64,000 nt of DNA from Jaapia argillacea MUCL 33604 (taxonomy: Eukaryota; Basidiomycota; Agaricomycetes; Jaapiales; Jaapiaceae), in assembly GCA_000697665.1 (NCBI GenBank), contig KL197760.1, positions 1 through 64,000 on the forward strand, given 5' to 3'. Positions 32,038 through 44,366 of the stretch are shown here, in pieces. Both the position numbers and the translations under genes were made by a program. Below the pieces are notes generated by a model. The model ran no database searches and was not told the origin of the DNA. It saw only the letters and a list, made by a program, of their open reading frames with translations. Positions within the stretch are counted from its first letter, which is position 1. Every line of letters begins with the position of its first letter.

Positions 32038-35000
32038 AAGTGGATGAAGATACAGCTCATGCTCAAATCGATTTTTAACAGTCGTCAGCTAAAGCAAAGC
32101 GACGCAAAGCAAGTTCAAAGGCACGATGAATGCCAAAGCACGATAGTGGCACTATTGCATTTTGGCAAAGCCATGAGTGGCGTGGGCCATCCACATGCTT
32201 ACAGAACAATACGTGCTCGGAGGGTGCCGTCATGCTTCAAAGCTGGTATTCCATCTTGGGCTGCAGTAATTGTTCTATTGATCAAGGCGGGCCTTGGTCT
32301 ACAGGATCGACCGCAGTTCGGTAGCTATTCGATGCATCAAATCTGGGGGAGATGTTTGTGGTAGGGGGATAACATCAGCGTTGAACAACTTGATCTTGCG
32401 CAGAAAACTAGGCTTACAAGTCGAAGTCGCCAAAGCGGCGAAACCACACCCACTCAAGGTACCGGCGTCGGGTTGACACGGCGACCCTGATGATAGCCTT
32501 GGAGGCTATTCTAGTCAGCAGTAAAAGGCACAGCTGAAGGTACCCACACCTTCCACTCCGGGCTGGGGTCTTCACGGGTCCGGTCAACATCCCGAGCACG
32601 GAGAACCCTGTGATGGCGGGGATGATACGATGATTTGGCGAAGATACTGGTTGTTCATGAGGGGACTAGTTTCGTGGCGAGGGAGGGGGACTTGCTAGAT
32701 CCGCTCACCTAGCATGCTGGGAACAATCTTTCTTCCGTGTAGGCGCTGTCCGGCTCGATGTTCGGCTGCCCGTGATGTTGACTCCATCGCATGGTCAATA
32801 ACGTTAGCCCTGACGTCGAATTGTATAGAGAAGCTGTCTGTAAAGATTGCGTGAGTGCAAACTCTGTATCTTGACCGTTACCTTGCAAGAGTAAATGCGA
32901 TGAGGGGATGCCATACATCAAAAAATGCGAAAAGTCCCGATGAGGCACTACTAGTAGGACCGCGGAGTAACTCCTTACGAGAATATATTAGAGTTGAACG
33001 AATAGCAAAATCAACGACGACCTTGGCGAGCGCACAGGCGCGGGAATAGAATACGACAGAGTGGATTGTACCGACGATGAGGCCTGAGCTGGTTACTCAG
33101 TAGTCTAAGAGGATAAGGAGAGGATTGCTCAAAAGGAAAGAGCACTATAAATACCGATCCGATACTATTAGCTGAGGGAGTTGAACCGGTGAGAATACCC
33201 AGACTGCCGAAGGTATGGTGGCTCAGGTGAAAGACCACATGCTGGGGTTTCGGTGTCCTTGTGTCTATCCAGCAGACGAGGAAGTGATAACGGTTATGAG
33301 AGATGATTTCACCTTTGGGGATAGAACATTTTGGGAGGTAATTTGGGAGGTAATTAGAAGGCAAGCGATAGGCCTCAACGACGAATCAGGAGCCGCCCCA
33401 GGTACTTCTGGTCAATCAAGTAGACTTCGGTGAAAAATCAGTTCACACCCTCCTCTATCATTTCAGGCACCACCGACCGTCAATACAAAAGCTGGGGATC
33501 AAACACCGGCACCGGCAGGCGACATCGTGTTGGGGCGTTCCTTACGATGTCTTCCTAGTTCCTCCACTCCGTTCACATGGAATGATGTTATTAGTAGACT
33601 TTGCCGGTATCAGTCAGACGGCGCACCTTACATTCTTGTCACTGTCAACGTGAACGGCTCCTGCCATCGCGGGGATGACAAGACATGCGAGCGGTCATGC
33701 GTGTGGATGCTGAGTGGCATCGCGGAGACTCGTTTGTCGGTGGAAACCTTGTCCAATGAATTTGGAAGTGGATCTAACCAACACATGACGGGAAGGAAAA
33801 GGCCATCAGCTCCGGTAAAATCAGAGAAAAGAAGAGGGATGGTAATCATCTCGTCCCAGATTCTGACGACAACGCCTTGAGAGAAATTAATTCGCCGGGT
33901 TGTGGGGATGTGTGTTTGGGTAGTGTGACCCGTATCGTGACTTCTGCTCGACAATTCCAGTTGGAAGAACTTCGATGTTATGGACGTCCGCATGGACGCA
34001 TGGGATGTGACCTATTAATATCGCATCGAGCACCGCTCGGGTTATAGGTCAGCGCCAGTGGTGGGGAGACGTGCTGAGTGCTTAGTGATGGTGATTCAGC
34101 GGAATGCACTGGTGGCCGCCGACAGGATTGTGCGAGCGAATCCAGTTCTCCCGGTCGGGATTTCGGATCCTTCTTATGGCGGGTAGGGTTGATGAAGATA
34201 TGCAGATACATGCGCCAGGGCTAAACGAAGACTAATAGTCTTCGGGTTTCTCGGGCCTCGAGCTGCGCTTGTGACACTGGCGAACCAACCACCAACATCG
34301 GTTTCTAAAATCACCATCTGCCTCGACTTGGGTAAGATGTGAAGATTCAAATTGTCCAATCCTAATCACGAATCCGCGCGTCGTAGGTGAAACTCGTGCA
34401 CTGCAGCGAGATACGGTAGGTGTACATGTGGAGAGGTGAAGAGATAGATGATCGGATTGAGATTGATAAGGGACGCCGAGGCGCTGGGCAGCTCTTCCTC
34501 GTTTATATTGCGGTGAGACGGACGCTGCGGTGGATTGAATGGCGTAGCAGTCGGCGGAGAACATACAAAATGGATGTAAGAAGGGACCTCAGTACTCGAT
34601 AGGTTTATGCGGCGTCGCTGATCGACCGGTATTTATCATACACCGAGGAATGGAGGAACGTGACACCATGGCGCCAGCGAAGATGTCTCGCCCTACCAAT
34701 GAGCCAGAATATTGGACGAAACCACTGACCACAGCGAAGGGGGAGAAGAGGGCTCAAAGTGCCTGTGGGACATGGAACCTCTTCAGGGCTCGCGGACCCG
34801 CCTTGTCAAAAAAAATCTGATGGTGGATTGCGTCCCGCCGACAGAACAGGGTCGCTGTGAGTATTTCGCGGATATTGAACTCATTCACTTGAGCGTCGCC
34901 ATGTCTCCGCGGCTGCCGTCCGAGGGAGCCGAGAAGTCTGTGAATGGAAACAGACGGCAGTCGATCCCCATCCACCACGGCCCAAAGGTCGCGCGCGCAA

Positions 35001-36611
35001 GGGGTTTTGTGCGCTGTCAAACCCGAATGCATGACTGAAGCGAGGGATATGTTTGTCGAGGACTGTGGCCGGTCCGGGGGGAAAGCGCGAGAAGGGTGCG
35101 AGCATGAGAAATCAAATTCCCAGGAATAGGGATGTCAAGCACGATGATGACAATCTAGAAAGGTTCTGTCGCGGGAACCTTGCAAGTAAAAAGGGGGTGA
35201 CGTACGGCGAATAATCAATCAGATAGAAGAGTATCCGATTGAGAGAAGGCGGAGAAGCAGAGGGAGACCCGGTGGTCGTGCTGTTCCGCTGATTTGCTCA
35301 TGAGGTTCATTAACGTTGCGTGGAGAGATGGAGACGAGAAACAAGCCGTAACGGCGGTTGGCGGCGCCGGTGGAGCTCTGGGAGGAAATGAGCAGGTATG
35401 CTCGCTCGAAAGGGTACAAGATTGAACGAAGCGGTCGAAATGGCAGCTGTTGAACTGAAGTTGGTCAAGGATGACGCGAAGTAATGAAGGTCATCTCAGA
35501 TCACGATGTTCAGGGTCAGATTGATAAGGTAAGAGACTCACGATCAATTTTTCATATGGCAGAAGGTTCGGTCATCAAAGGTTCCGTTTCCGTCCACACC
35601 ATCAAGGTCAAATCGTCTCACCGAAAATGCCGGATAACAACCTTGTTGTCGAGATGTGGGAAGACCGGGATCGCTGTGGAGGACTGGGGATTTCGAGCCA
35701 GCGAATAGTCGGAAGCAAAAGGGAGCCAAACGCAGAGCACGGAGATGACGACCGAAAGGGAACAAGGGTGCGTGACTGGTGACAGTAATGTGACGTGGTG
35801 ACGGATTTGTTGAAGTTTGTTGATCGGTCTGGGTGTGCTGATGGACGGAGTGATCCGAAAGAAGCCGCGGAGATTGAAAGCTAAATGGGGAACGCTCGCT
35901 TGAGGCAATTTCCTTTTTGAAAAAATCGGGTAAGCAGGAGCGTTACCGAAAAGTTGATGCAAACCTTGGATTGAGCGTGTTGAAATCTCTTTCTTCTCCA
36001 GCCGTCGCTCTTTTTTTGCAGAAATATCTTATGCTTGCCCTTTACACGCGCTGATACATCCCCGTATTGTCCCCGTTGCACCCGTGCCTTGTTACGCGCA
36101 GGTTTCGCTGGCGTCGCACCTTTACGACGCACTGCTTTTGTGGTGAGCGTCCAAGGATATGTGAGCCGTTTAAATTCGGTCCCATCTCTGATGCACCGCT
36201 CAACTTCTCCCCCATCAAGGTCCGCTCGTCAACCAACTGATTCGCACACTCTTCGCTCCCCCTCCCCACTAGTTCACCGTTTGCCAACAATAACTCCGTC
36301 GCCACTTGATAACCCCGCCTCCGCCGGCTCCCTCTCCGAGAGATCATCCTCCTCTCTACCAACGCTCAGGCCCCGAGAAACCCTCGAACGCTCTGATTCT
36401 TCCTCTTCAGATCAGGAGAAACCGCGCAGAGTACGTGCCCTTTTTATCCTGCCACATCATAACAGAGATCTTGATCTTGCCTTTTGTTGTTCGACAGCTC
36501 GCTGCAATCCGAGATTCTGATCACGAGCAATCGATCTCCGCTGCGCGAGATTCATCATATCTCCCTTATAGCCACCATCAACCGCCCCCTACTCATCACT
36601 ACCAGCACACC
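32038..36611. other. gene-poor stretch ending in the GATA gene leader
   Basis: No gene recognised from 32038 to about 36000. A direct repeat of TTGGGAGGTAA lies near 33331. From about 36030 the plus strand is rich in C and T with frames full of Ser/Pro/Arg; this is most likely the long 5' leader (perhaps with introns) of the GATA factor gene starting at 36612. Confidence 0.4.
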
Positions 36612-38190
36612 ATGTCTCACCGCACGGACACTCTCGTATCCAGGTAAGTCCCTGCTATTTCGCGCGTGCTTTTCCGAAAATTTATTGTTATTTGAACCCT
36701 TTCAGACCATACTATGGTGATCATAGACAGCACGACTTTTCCCGTTCCCATCACCCATCCCCACCCCCGATAGCAACTCTACCGCACTCCCCGTCCTTAT
36801 CAGTATCTTCGCTGGACCGCTCCTCTGTTTCGTCCCCCGCGCCACCAGGTCCAGGACGCCACCTAGGCTTTGATAGGCACCACCACCACCATCCCGACGG
36901 TGGCTATCCACCTCACCCTTCATCATCTTACTACCCTCAGTCCCACCCACACAACCACCATCAGCCCCTCAGACAATCCCCTAAACCGTATTACCACCCT
37001 TATCCACCACCCCACCACCACCAACAGGTTATGGACGCTCCCCCGCCACCACAGAATTATTCGTACGGTCCACCACAAAGGGTATATGAAAACCACGGTT
37101 ATCGGGCTCCCCCGCCTTCCCACCCAGACAACCATATGGGCTCTCCTATGGTGCCTACGCAAGGGTACAGCACACAACCGTTACCTGGAGTTGCACATAT
37201 CACTCCGCCGACAATGAGGTCACCATACGCTCCGCAACAGGCTCACATGCCAGGACAGACCAGTGACTACGGCATTGTCCTCACAGACGACGCCTCTACG
37301 AAGTTGAGCGACAGAGTCCGACGAAGATGCTTCAATTGCTGCACCACAGATACCTCCACTTGGCGCAGGTCAACTTTGAACCCCGGGAAAGTCGTACGTA
37401 TTGCCCCCAATTCTCCCGCCTTGAATCCCGATTTCTAATTTGTTTCCTGCTTTCATAGTTGTGCAACAAGTGTGGATTGTTCGAACGGACTCATTCTCGC
37501 CCTCGACCAGACCAATTTCCCCACAAACGCGGCCATCTGGCATCCTCCGCATCAGCATCCGCTTCAACCTCAACACCCGCCACACCCTCTACCGCATCTT
37601 CAACACCAGCTGTGCCTGCCCGATCCAGAGGCTCCCCTCCCTCTCCCTTGCCTCCCCATATGTCGCCAGCATCTGGAGGATCCCCCGGTCAACAACATCA
37701 ACTCCCCCCTATGAATACACAACCACCAGCCCCTCTCGCACCGCCCCACTCATATACTCACCCATCGATAGCTCCTCTGCTTAATCGGGTTGACTCATCG
37801 CCTCATTCACAGGCGCAGGCGCCTCGGCAACAACTCGACGGCTCCCCGCACCAACAACCTCAGTCACTAGTGGAATCTGGCCCTTCACAACAACAACCTG
37901 GGCCCTGGAAAACCTCGCCACCAATGCCTTCGGTATCGTCTTACAACCATACGTCCAGTCCACCTCCGGTACAAAGACAATTATCGACGCCGACTATGAA
38001 TTCCCGAGCTCCACTGGACGCCCAAACTCGGTTGAGACCGCTATCTAGGTCTCCCGAACCTGATCATGACGTGAAGCGTGAGCACGAAGTGGAACAGAAG
38101 GCGTCCAGGTCACAAAGTCCTGCTCACTCGTCTTCTGTGCCACCCACTGACCAGAATGATCAGGCGGGAGAGTTGGCATCGGAAGATTAG
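36612..38190 (+). CDS. GATA-type zinc finger transcription factor
   Basis: Three exons (36612-36643, 36706-37393, 37459-38190) join in frame to 483 residues. The DNA-binding finger is at 219-245: CFNC, then TTDTSTWRRS, then CNKCG, followed by the basic LFERTHSRPRPDQFPHKRG. The gap between Cys pairs is 19 residues, two more than in the animal 17-residue form, with the extra residues in the turn before the second pair. Both flanks are low-complexity: His/Pro/Tyr-rich before the finger and Ser/Pro/Gln-rich after it. One intron splits the finger just before the second Cys pair. GATA factors of this sort in basidiomycetes act in nitrogen, light or development control; which one applies here cannot be told. 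The 3' flank is T-rich. Confidence 0.92.
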
Positions 38191-39437
38191 GTCTTAGGAA
38201 TTCGTTTTTTCCTTCGTCCAGGCCGTTTCGATTGGACAAGTTCCTTTCCCCCGCCTCCTCCCCCCGCCAAAACTTACAAGAAATGAAGAACGGGTGTATT
38301 CTACGATCCACAAAGATCCTCCGGACTGTCGTTATCTCCTTTCTATCTTGTTTATCTCTATTCTGCTCTATTTTTTTCTCTATTTTTTTTCGCTTGCTAC
38401 GGTAGACTTAGACGCTCGGTCCTTTTGCTGAGTGCTTGTCTTTCTTGATGAATATCAACAACACTACTTGCAAAGCTGTTTAGTACTCCCCTCACATTTC
38501 CTTCCTTTGGATTCCGTCCGCTCCTTACTGCTCTTTGGAGATTCGATTAATTGTGTGTATCGTTTTTCTTGATGTTGGCCTGGTGATTTAGTTGCTGTCT
38601 TAGTCATAGTCATAGTTTGTCGATATCTACATGTAGTGCTTGGGCATTCGAATCATCGCTAGCTAGGATGCTATCCGACAGTCGAAACTATTCACCCCCA
38701 CACAGGATGACCATATCCCCGCGGTTTGATTCGCCAACCCCTTGTATCGATTCCCGTGCGTACCCCAGATTCGCAGTGACGAAAGGGGGGATTCGAAATG
38801 CTGACAAGGTTGCTCTTCTCGTATGACTGGTGGCGTCCAATCCAAGACGTCACCTTGTGCATCCCGAAAATGAATACTCCGTCGACGTCCGATGCAATAC
38901 GAGATGCGGCATTGAAACATTTGACCCCTCCAGCGCCGCAGGGTGCATGTGGTACCCAAACTTCGCGGATGAACCTTAGGTGATTGATGCTAAACAAACC
39001 TCGGTCGGACGTACATCGAGCCCAGAATCAGCAAAACTCCACACGCATTTGTTTGTGTAAAAAAAAACACACAAGACACCGACATCCGTGGATCGACGTT
39101 ACAGAATGGGCTCCCAGCATGGGATTCCTTCTTCGACGAGATTGGACCCTCGTGACGACGTAAGTTAGTAACCGCGAGATATTCTAGTCTTCCCAATCCC
39201 GTGGGTGGAGTTCGAACGGCAAGGGAAGCAAGACGAGCAAGCTCGGAGTTCATTCTCTGGTCAGGCGCGAGAACCTCTGTAGCATCTGCGGGCGGCCGCC
39301 GAGACTGTCGTGTCCCAAGAAGTCTTTCGTGAGCTAACCTATATTCCTATGGATGGATAAGGATACGTACCCGATGATGTGCCTTTGTTCAATGACTACT
39401 TTTCGCCATATCCCTTCTTTCTCCTTCCCTATCAATA
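38191..39437. other. GATA gene 3' end and intergenic
   Basis: T-rich sequence with runs TTTTTTT near 38370-38390 fits the 3' untranslated region of the GATA gene up to about 38600. No gene or RNA is seen after that. Confidence 0.5.
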
Positions 39438-39872
39438 GAGTGTATCTGCAGTAGGATATCCTAGCGATTCTTAGGAATAGTGGAGGTGCGACTTGGGAAT
39501 AGCAACGGGCTCCACTGGCAGCTGCTCCACAGAGTTACGAATGTGATAATTGGAGCTGTCAGAACTACAGCTCAAGCGCTCAGCGTGTGTCCGACTCTTG
39601 CAAACATCGTTAACTATGATACCCCCCATCGGGGAAAGTGGGATTCGGGCACGTCTCAGCGTTTGGGTCTCGTCAAGGGGAGCACAACAAATGTTGTCGG
39701 AAACCAACGTGACGACTCCTTGTGACCAACATCGCAATGCAGATGGGAAGGTGGGGTGGAGTTCTTTGCTCCATGCTCACCACCCTGCCAGTGCTGTCCA
39801 AAGTCACTTTGGACTAAGATCAACTTAGGTTTGGATTACGATTCGGTAGGATATCCTACTGCAGATACACTC
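39438..39872. mobile_element. MITE with 26-bp perfect inverted ends and TA target repeat
   Basis: The element begins GAGTGTATCTGCAGTAGGAT and continues ATCCTA; positions 39847-39872 are its exact reverse complement. Both ends are flanked by TA (39436-39437 and 39873-39874), the target-site duplication of Tc1/mariner-like elements. The 435-base interior has no transposase frame, so it is a non-autonomous miniature element. The perfect match of its ends suggests a rather recent insertion. Confidence 0.85.
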
Positions 39873-39874
39873 TA

Positions 39875-41849
39875 ATATGCGTAAAAGTATATCAGTGACT
39901 TACCTGACGGCGTCCCTGCCGTTGAGGCATCCACCTCGGCTTCCGAGCGACTGACGCAATCGTATTTTGGTTACATTTCATTCGGCATAACCTGCGCGTG
40001 CGAGACCCGCGCGAAATCTCAGGTCGTTACTCGGAGCGTATGGAACACAAATCCGCGAAAGACCGAGCGTTCGTCCAAAGGAGGGAGGTCACCGTTCTAG
40101 CGATGGGCTGGACGGAGGTTCTGAAGCTATCGCGGAGTCAATCGACCCGAAACTGACCGTGTTTGTTGCTGCATAAAGCCTCGAAGTTGTCGGAATAAAC
40201 AGGTGCCGTATTGTGGTGGTTTCACATGTTAGGAGAAGGAATAACCCAGATGTCACACCGCGAGTACGAGGGAGAGAGAAGAGGTATCAGATTCATTGGA
40301 AAAAGGATAAGTCTCATCTGGAATCAACCATCAGCCCATCAACTTCACAGATGATTCCTACGACATCCAGAAGCCTCACGGAAACAAATCACAAATTGAT
40401 TTGAAGCTCTGACGATTGGCGTTTTCACAATTGCGATCTGGGTTGGGTCACCAACAGCACGGAGTCTTGAAAATTTACCGATTGCGGGAGCAAATGGTCA
40501 GAAGTGGAAATGGTTACGCTATATAGAAGTATACACGATCTATTTGATTCCCGGAGACAAGCCAGCCCCGAAAGGAAATCCAAGTTCCAAAATGAGAGAG
40601 GGGTCTTGCGACCCTCACCTTCATATCGAAACTGGGGTGGCGAGACCGCAAGCGACGGGACCTTTACCAACACATTCCATTGGCAACATCCTGCGCAGTT
40701 CATCGGCGGTCGTGGAAAAGGATATCCGCACCGACTTTGTAGTCAGGATGATGGTTCTGATGGGAACCGGTGTTTCATACAATCCTAACACTCCTTTGCT
40801 AAGTACACAGCCGCAACCGGTGGGTATCGGGGGGACAAGGAGTGTGCCGTCACTGACGGACGATAAATGCGATAGACGTGCTAATCCTCTTCTACATCGT
40901 CAATCCATCAGGGTTGATACCAGAACGGGGTGATCGTTCACAACCTGTGGGTCAGGGACGAGCATCAAGAGGAAGATAGAGGAATAGAGAGGGAAAAGGA
41001 ACTGGCTTCCCGAATAGGTTTCCACCTGCACATCACCGCGAACAGGCTATCGACGGCGTGCATTCAGTGATCTTGGGAGCGGATCTTGATGCCAGCATGA
41101 AAGAAATTGAGCGGATCATCAGGTGTAAGTTGGGGTTAGGTGAAGTAAGTGGGTTCAGACGTACAAAACGACAAACTCGTTGGCGGGCCCATGGCAAAAA
41201 TCGCTCTGGGTAGGGTCGCTTGCAAAAAAGACTGCAGAGGCGAACGAGTCCGTGTCCGATGATCGATGACCCGGGCCCAAACAGTGAACGTTCACCGATA
41301 GTTCGATCCTGCGCTCCATCGGAGGGAAATAATGAGCTCCGGACGCAGACGATGTAGAAGAGTCCGTTTGCCAATGAGGAGGTGGGGCGTTGACATCACA
41401 TCCATCGGAAGCCGAAGTTAGCTCGGTTCTAAATGTGTGTAGTCAGCAGGAAAAAATGGCACGTCGACAATCCCCCCACACTGACCCTGCCAAAAAATAT
41501 GCCAATCGCCGAAAAGCACCCATCGCCTCGACCATGCCTAGGAACCTCTAGATTCCGCAAAGGTGAAGCCTTCGAGCTACAGTCCTGACACCTCCTGTAA
41601 CTTATCGCCAGTCTTGCCCGTTGTTGACCCTCGTATCCCAGCCAGCCAGCGGTGGCTGAGTAAAGGAGGTATCGGAGACAACCATTGCCATATGGCCACA
41701 ACGTTTTCCAGATCAAATACTGATCCAAGGCTAGTTTATGCTTAATCAACTCTGTCCTGATGGCGGTTAGGGTTTCATGGGCTATCCGTGAATGACCGAG
41801 AGGAGTGATCGAGATCTAGGCGTCGAACAACCTAGGAGGAGAAGCTATG
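39875..41849. other. gene-poor stretch, nothing recognised
   Basis: Short frames only. The 129-codon plus-strand frame at 40544-40933 has no motif and is overlapped by minus-strand frames. No RNA gene or repeat noticed. Confidence 0.4.
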
Positions 41850-42430
41850 GTGCCGACGGCCGCCTGGAGGTGAATACCAAACCTTTGTTGAGTTTGTTTG
41901 ACCGCTGATACCATGCAATGACTCCAGAGATAAAGATGTTTCAACCAGATCCAATAATGAAAGGAATCTCCTAGAGATGTTCCTTTTCAACAGATGAATA
42001 GTGACCGCCTCGTGCGCTAATCGTTCCATCAGTTTCACCCACGACTCCGGGTTTCTATCGATGATCGTCGCCAGAACCTCGGTGGGTTAGTCCCAGATAA
42101 GTCTCAGCAGAGGAAGAGTAACGCCATGAGCTGCAGTGTCGCCGTCCAGTACGTCGTCTAGGTCCCAGGAGTGGCAAGGAGAAGACTTCGGAGGCGAACT
42201 GTTGAAGAAGGCACATAGATAGTTCTTTAGCTGCAGAAGTTAGAACCTTGGGACTGTCGATATTCAAAGGAACTGGAGGCAGAAAGGTCCATAGTATCAT
42301 ATCGCCGTGGCTGGCTATAGACGGAAGGAAGCCATTTCCCTCGAGTCTCGTAGTGACGCGGAATATCGGAGCGTCGTTCGTCGATTGGAGCGATGCTCGA
42401 AGTTCCCCTAGAAATCAAACCCATTGTCTG
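41850..42430 (-). pseudogene. decayed gene fragment, unknown family
   Basis: Two neighbouring minus-strand blocks read like one protein in two frames. The first (about 42400-42160) includes FRVTTRLEGNGFLPSIASHG and KVLTSAAKELSMCLLQQFAS. The second (about 42165-41850) includes LDDVLDGDTAAHGVTLPLLR, then, after one in-frame TAA, PTEVLATIIDRNPESWVKLM and AHEAVTIHLLKRNISRR. The frame change near 42160 and the stop near 42087 break it as a gene unless unseen introns remove both. It is all-helical in look, like an armadillo/HEAT-type repeat, but I cannot name it. Confidence 0.4.
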
Positions 42431-42737
42431 GTAACTCAAAGCCAACTAACATCCATGAGCCCACGGTGAGTCCGTGACCTTTACCAGGGAACCAGAACAC
42501 TGAACACAGGGATCAGCAGGAGATAGTATACTGGCGTATGATAGACGGCACGACGGAGGATGGTCCGTGAGAGTTTGATCCTTTGCTCTTTGTTTGCCCT
42601 TCAAGCTTCGGCTTCAAGGCCCCTCAATCTGCCTGATTCCTCATGTCGACGGTCTTGACGCGCCGGGACTCTCGCAATGATAAGGCTGCGCATTTCATGA
42701 GTCGCGCCTTTGGCTGGATTGTCTCAGCGACTGGTTG

Positions 42738-42764
42738 CATTGCCTTTCATTGCCTTTCATTGCC
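42738..42764. repeat. short tandem repeat of CATTGCCTTT
   Basis: Two and a half copies of a 10-base unit lie about 100 bases before the first membrane-protein gene. Likely simple slippage. Confidence 0.7.
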
Positions 42765-42861
42765 GTGACTGTGTTTGCCCTCGGGTTTGATAGGCTACCT
42801 TTCCGGGAGATCGTGGCACCCCCCTCCCACCTACCATTCAACTTGCGAACCAACAACCTCC

Positions 42862-44012
42862 ATGCCGCAGGTGAGGTGGCGTCATCAGACTCGCTGCGAC
42901 AGTCTCTCATCGTTCCATAGAATGTTTGTGGTTTGAGTGTTAATCCTGATGTTTCAGGTAGGCTGTTCTTATGAATATTGGCCCGAGAACTACTGACCCG
43001 ATATATACGCAGGTATTGGAGTACGCATAGTATTCATGTTACCGCATTCAGTATACTTATGTCTGGGTAGGTCCGAACTGCGATGTACGTGCAAGCACTG
43101 CTTGGGATTGTGGGTTGCAGTGGTACGTGAATGTTGACTTCTTGGGAAGTTCTTTTTACCAACTAAAGGCGTACTTCATTTATCCCATCATTACTAAACA
43201 GTCTTTGCTGACCGGAAATTCCGAGCCGCTTGCATTCGAAACTCGTCAATCACCTCTCTTGCCACGGTATGCACGCTCTTGATCCAGTTGAGATCTTCGG
43301 GAGACGTATCCCTGGTCGATGCTCTCGTTGTCTCTATGATGAGCATCTTAGTCCTACTCTCTGGGATTTTCATTATCGTCATCTATGCTCTGCGTTACGG
43401 GTTCAGAAAACGCGATCGCGGTCTCTACATCATCTACCTCGCAAATTCGTCTGCCTCGGTGTTGGTTACCGACCTCATGTGTGCTAGAATAACGTCCTTC
43501 GCATCTAACGCCAGTTGCCGAGATGTCAATACGACCGTCAAGTTCGTTGTCGCCGGAAAGTCTGTGCTTGTGACTAACCGGTCTCTCCGAATATTCGCTT
43601 TGACATTTTCATCCGTTCTCCTTTTCGTGGCCTTTCTCGCCTCAGCTGGTCTTCCACTCCTATCCACTCTTCGAGTTCTGCAGCGGCGAGACGAGGTTGA
43701 CATCAGTGAGCATACATCCTGTCCATCTCGAATTTAGCTGATTTTAGGCTAAACATCCGTAGTAACTTGGCGTTTCTGGGTGATGTGTTGCCAACTCGGG
43801 GGAGCAATATACATGATTGTCACCACGGAGCAGGTTCTGAGTCGCAATAACCTCCAACACCAGACTCATCAGGTTTGTTCCATTTCAATTCGCGACCATC
43901 GGGGCTCTTGCCATTAACCCATTATCCACAGTGGTCCTTTGGACAAACCTTGGCCTTGATTATGTTGATACAACCACTATCGGACATTTTCTATGCTATC
44001 TGGAGGAATTAG
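42862..44012 (+). CDS. multi-pass membrane protein, Agaricomycete-expanded family, copy 1
   Basis: Seven exons (42862-42870, 42921-42957, 43013-43020, 43071-43122, 43202-43705, 43763-43872, 43932-44012) keep phase and give 266 residues. Exon 1 is only 9 bases (Met-Pro-Gln) and exon 3 only 8 bases. The joined N-terminus reads NVCGLSVNPDVSG then IGVRTAMYVQALLGIV. Membrane helices include LVDALVVSMMSILVLLSGIF, a long one in ALTFSSVLLFVAFLASAGLP, and WVMCCQLGGAIYMIV. The end WSFGQTLALIMLIQPLSDIF matches copy 2. Conserved C..N..VKF..AGKSV and EQVLSRNNL blocks are shared with copy 2. The family is common in mushroom genomes and of unknown function. Exons 1 and 3 were placed by phase and by alignment with copy 2 and need transcript proof. 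Confidence 0.75.
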
Positions 44013-44366
44013 CTTTCCTACCAAGGTCCCTTTTCTACCTTATTATGACCCTTTTTTGCACTCTGGGACTAGGAAGATCGGCTGTACTCGTCAGCTATGT
44101 CTTCGCCTCGTTGCCACCCTTTTTCCCACTTGAACTCCAATCCCGAGCCCAGAAGAAGACCAGTCTCCATCTGGCCCTGGAGATCGCCTCATCCGTCCAG
44201 CACGGCCACAGCCGCAGCCTTTCTATAACCACAGAATAGGTTACCACCAGCGAGTCAGTCTCCCCGCATCTTGCTTCTGACCCTTGCAATCTCACTCGAT
44301 ACGTTTGCATGTCTAATGTGAGCAGATTCGTGATTCACCGAAAGGCTATTTGTGTCGATCGTAATC
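44013..44366. other. intergenic between the two membrane-protein genes
   Basis: About 350 bases, promoter of copy 2. A plus-strand frame runs through from copy 1 (43931-44239) but in another frame from the spliced gene; it is not coding. Confidence 0.5.

Noticed and set aside
33320-33360. Direct repeat TTGGGAGGTAA as possible transposon target duplication
   Set aside because: The two copies are adjacent, with nothing between them; simple slippage explains it.
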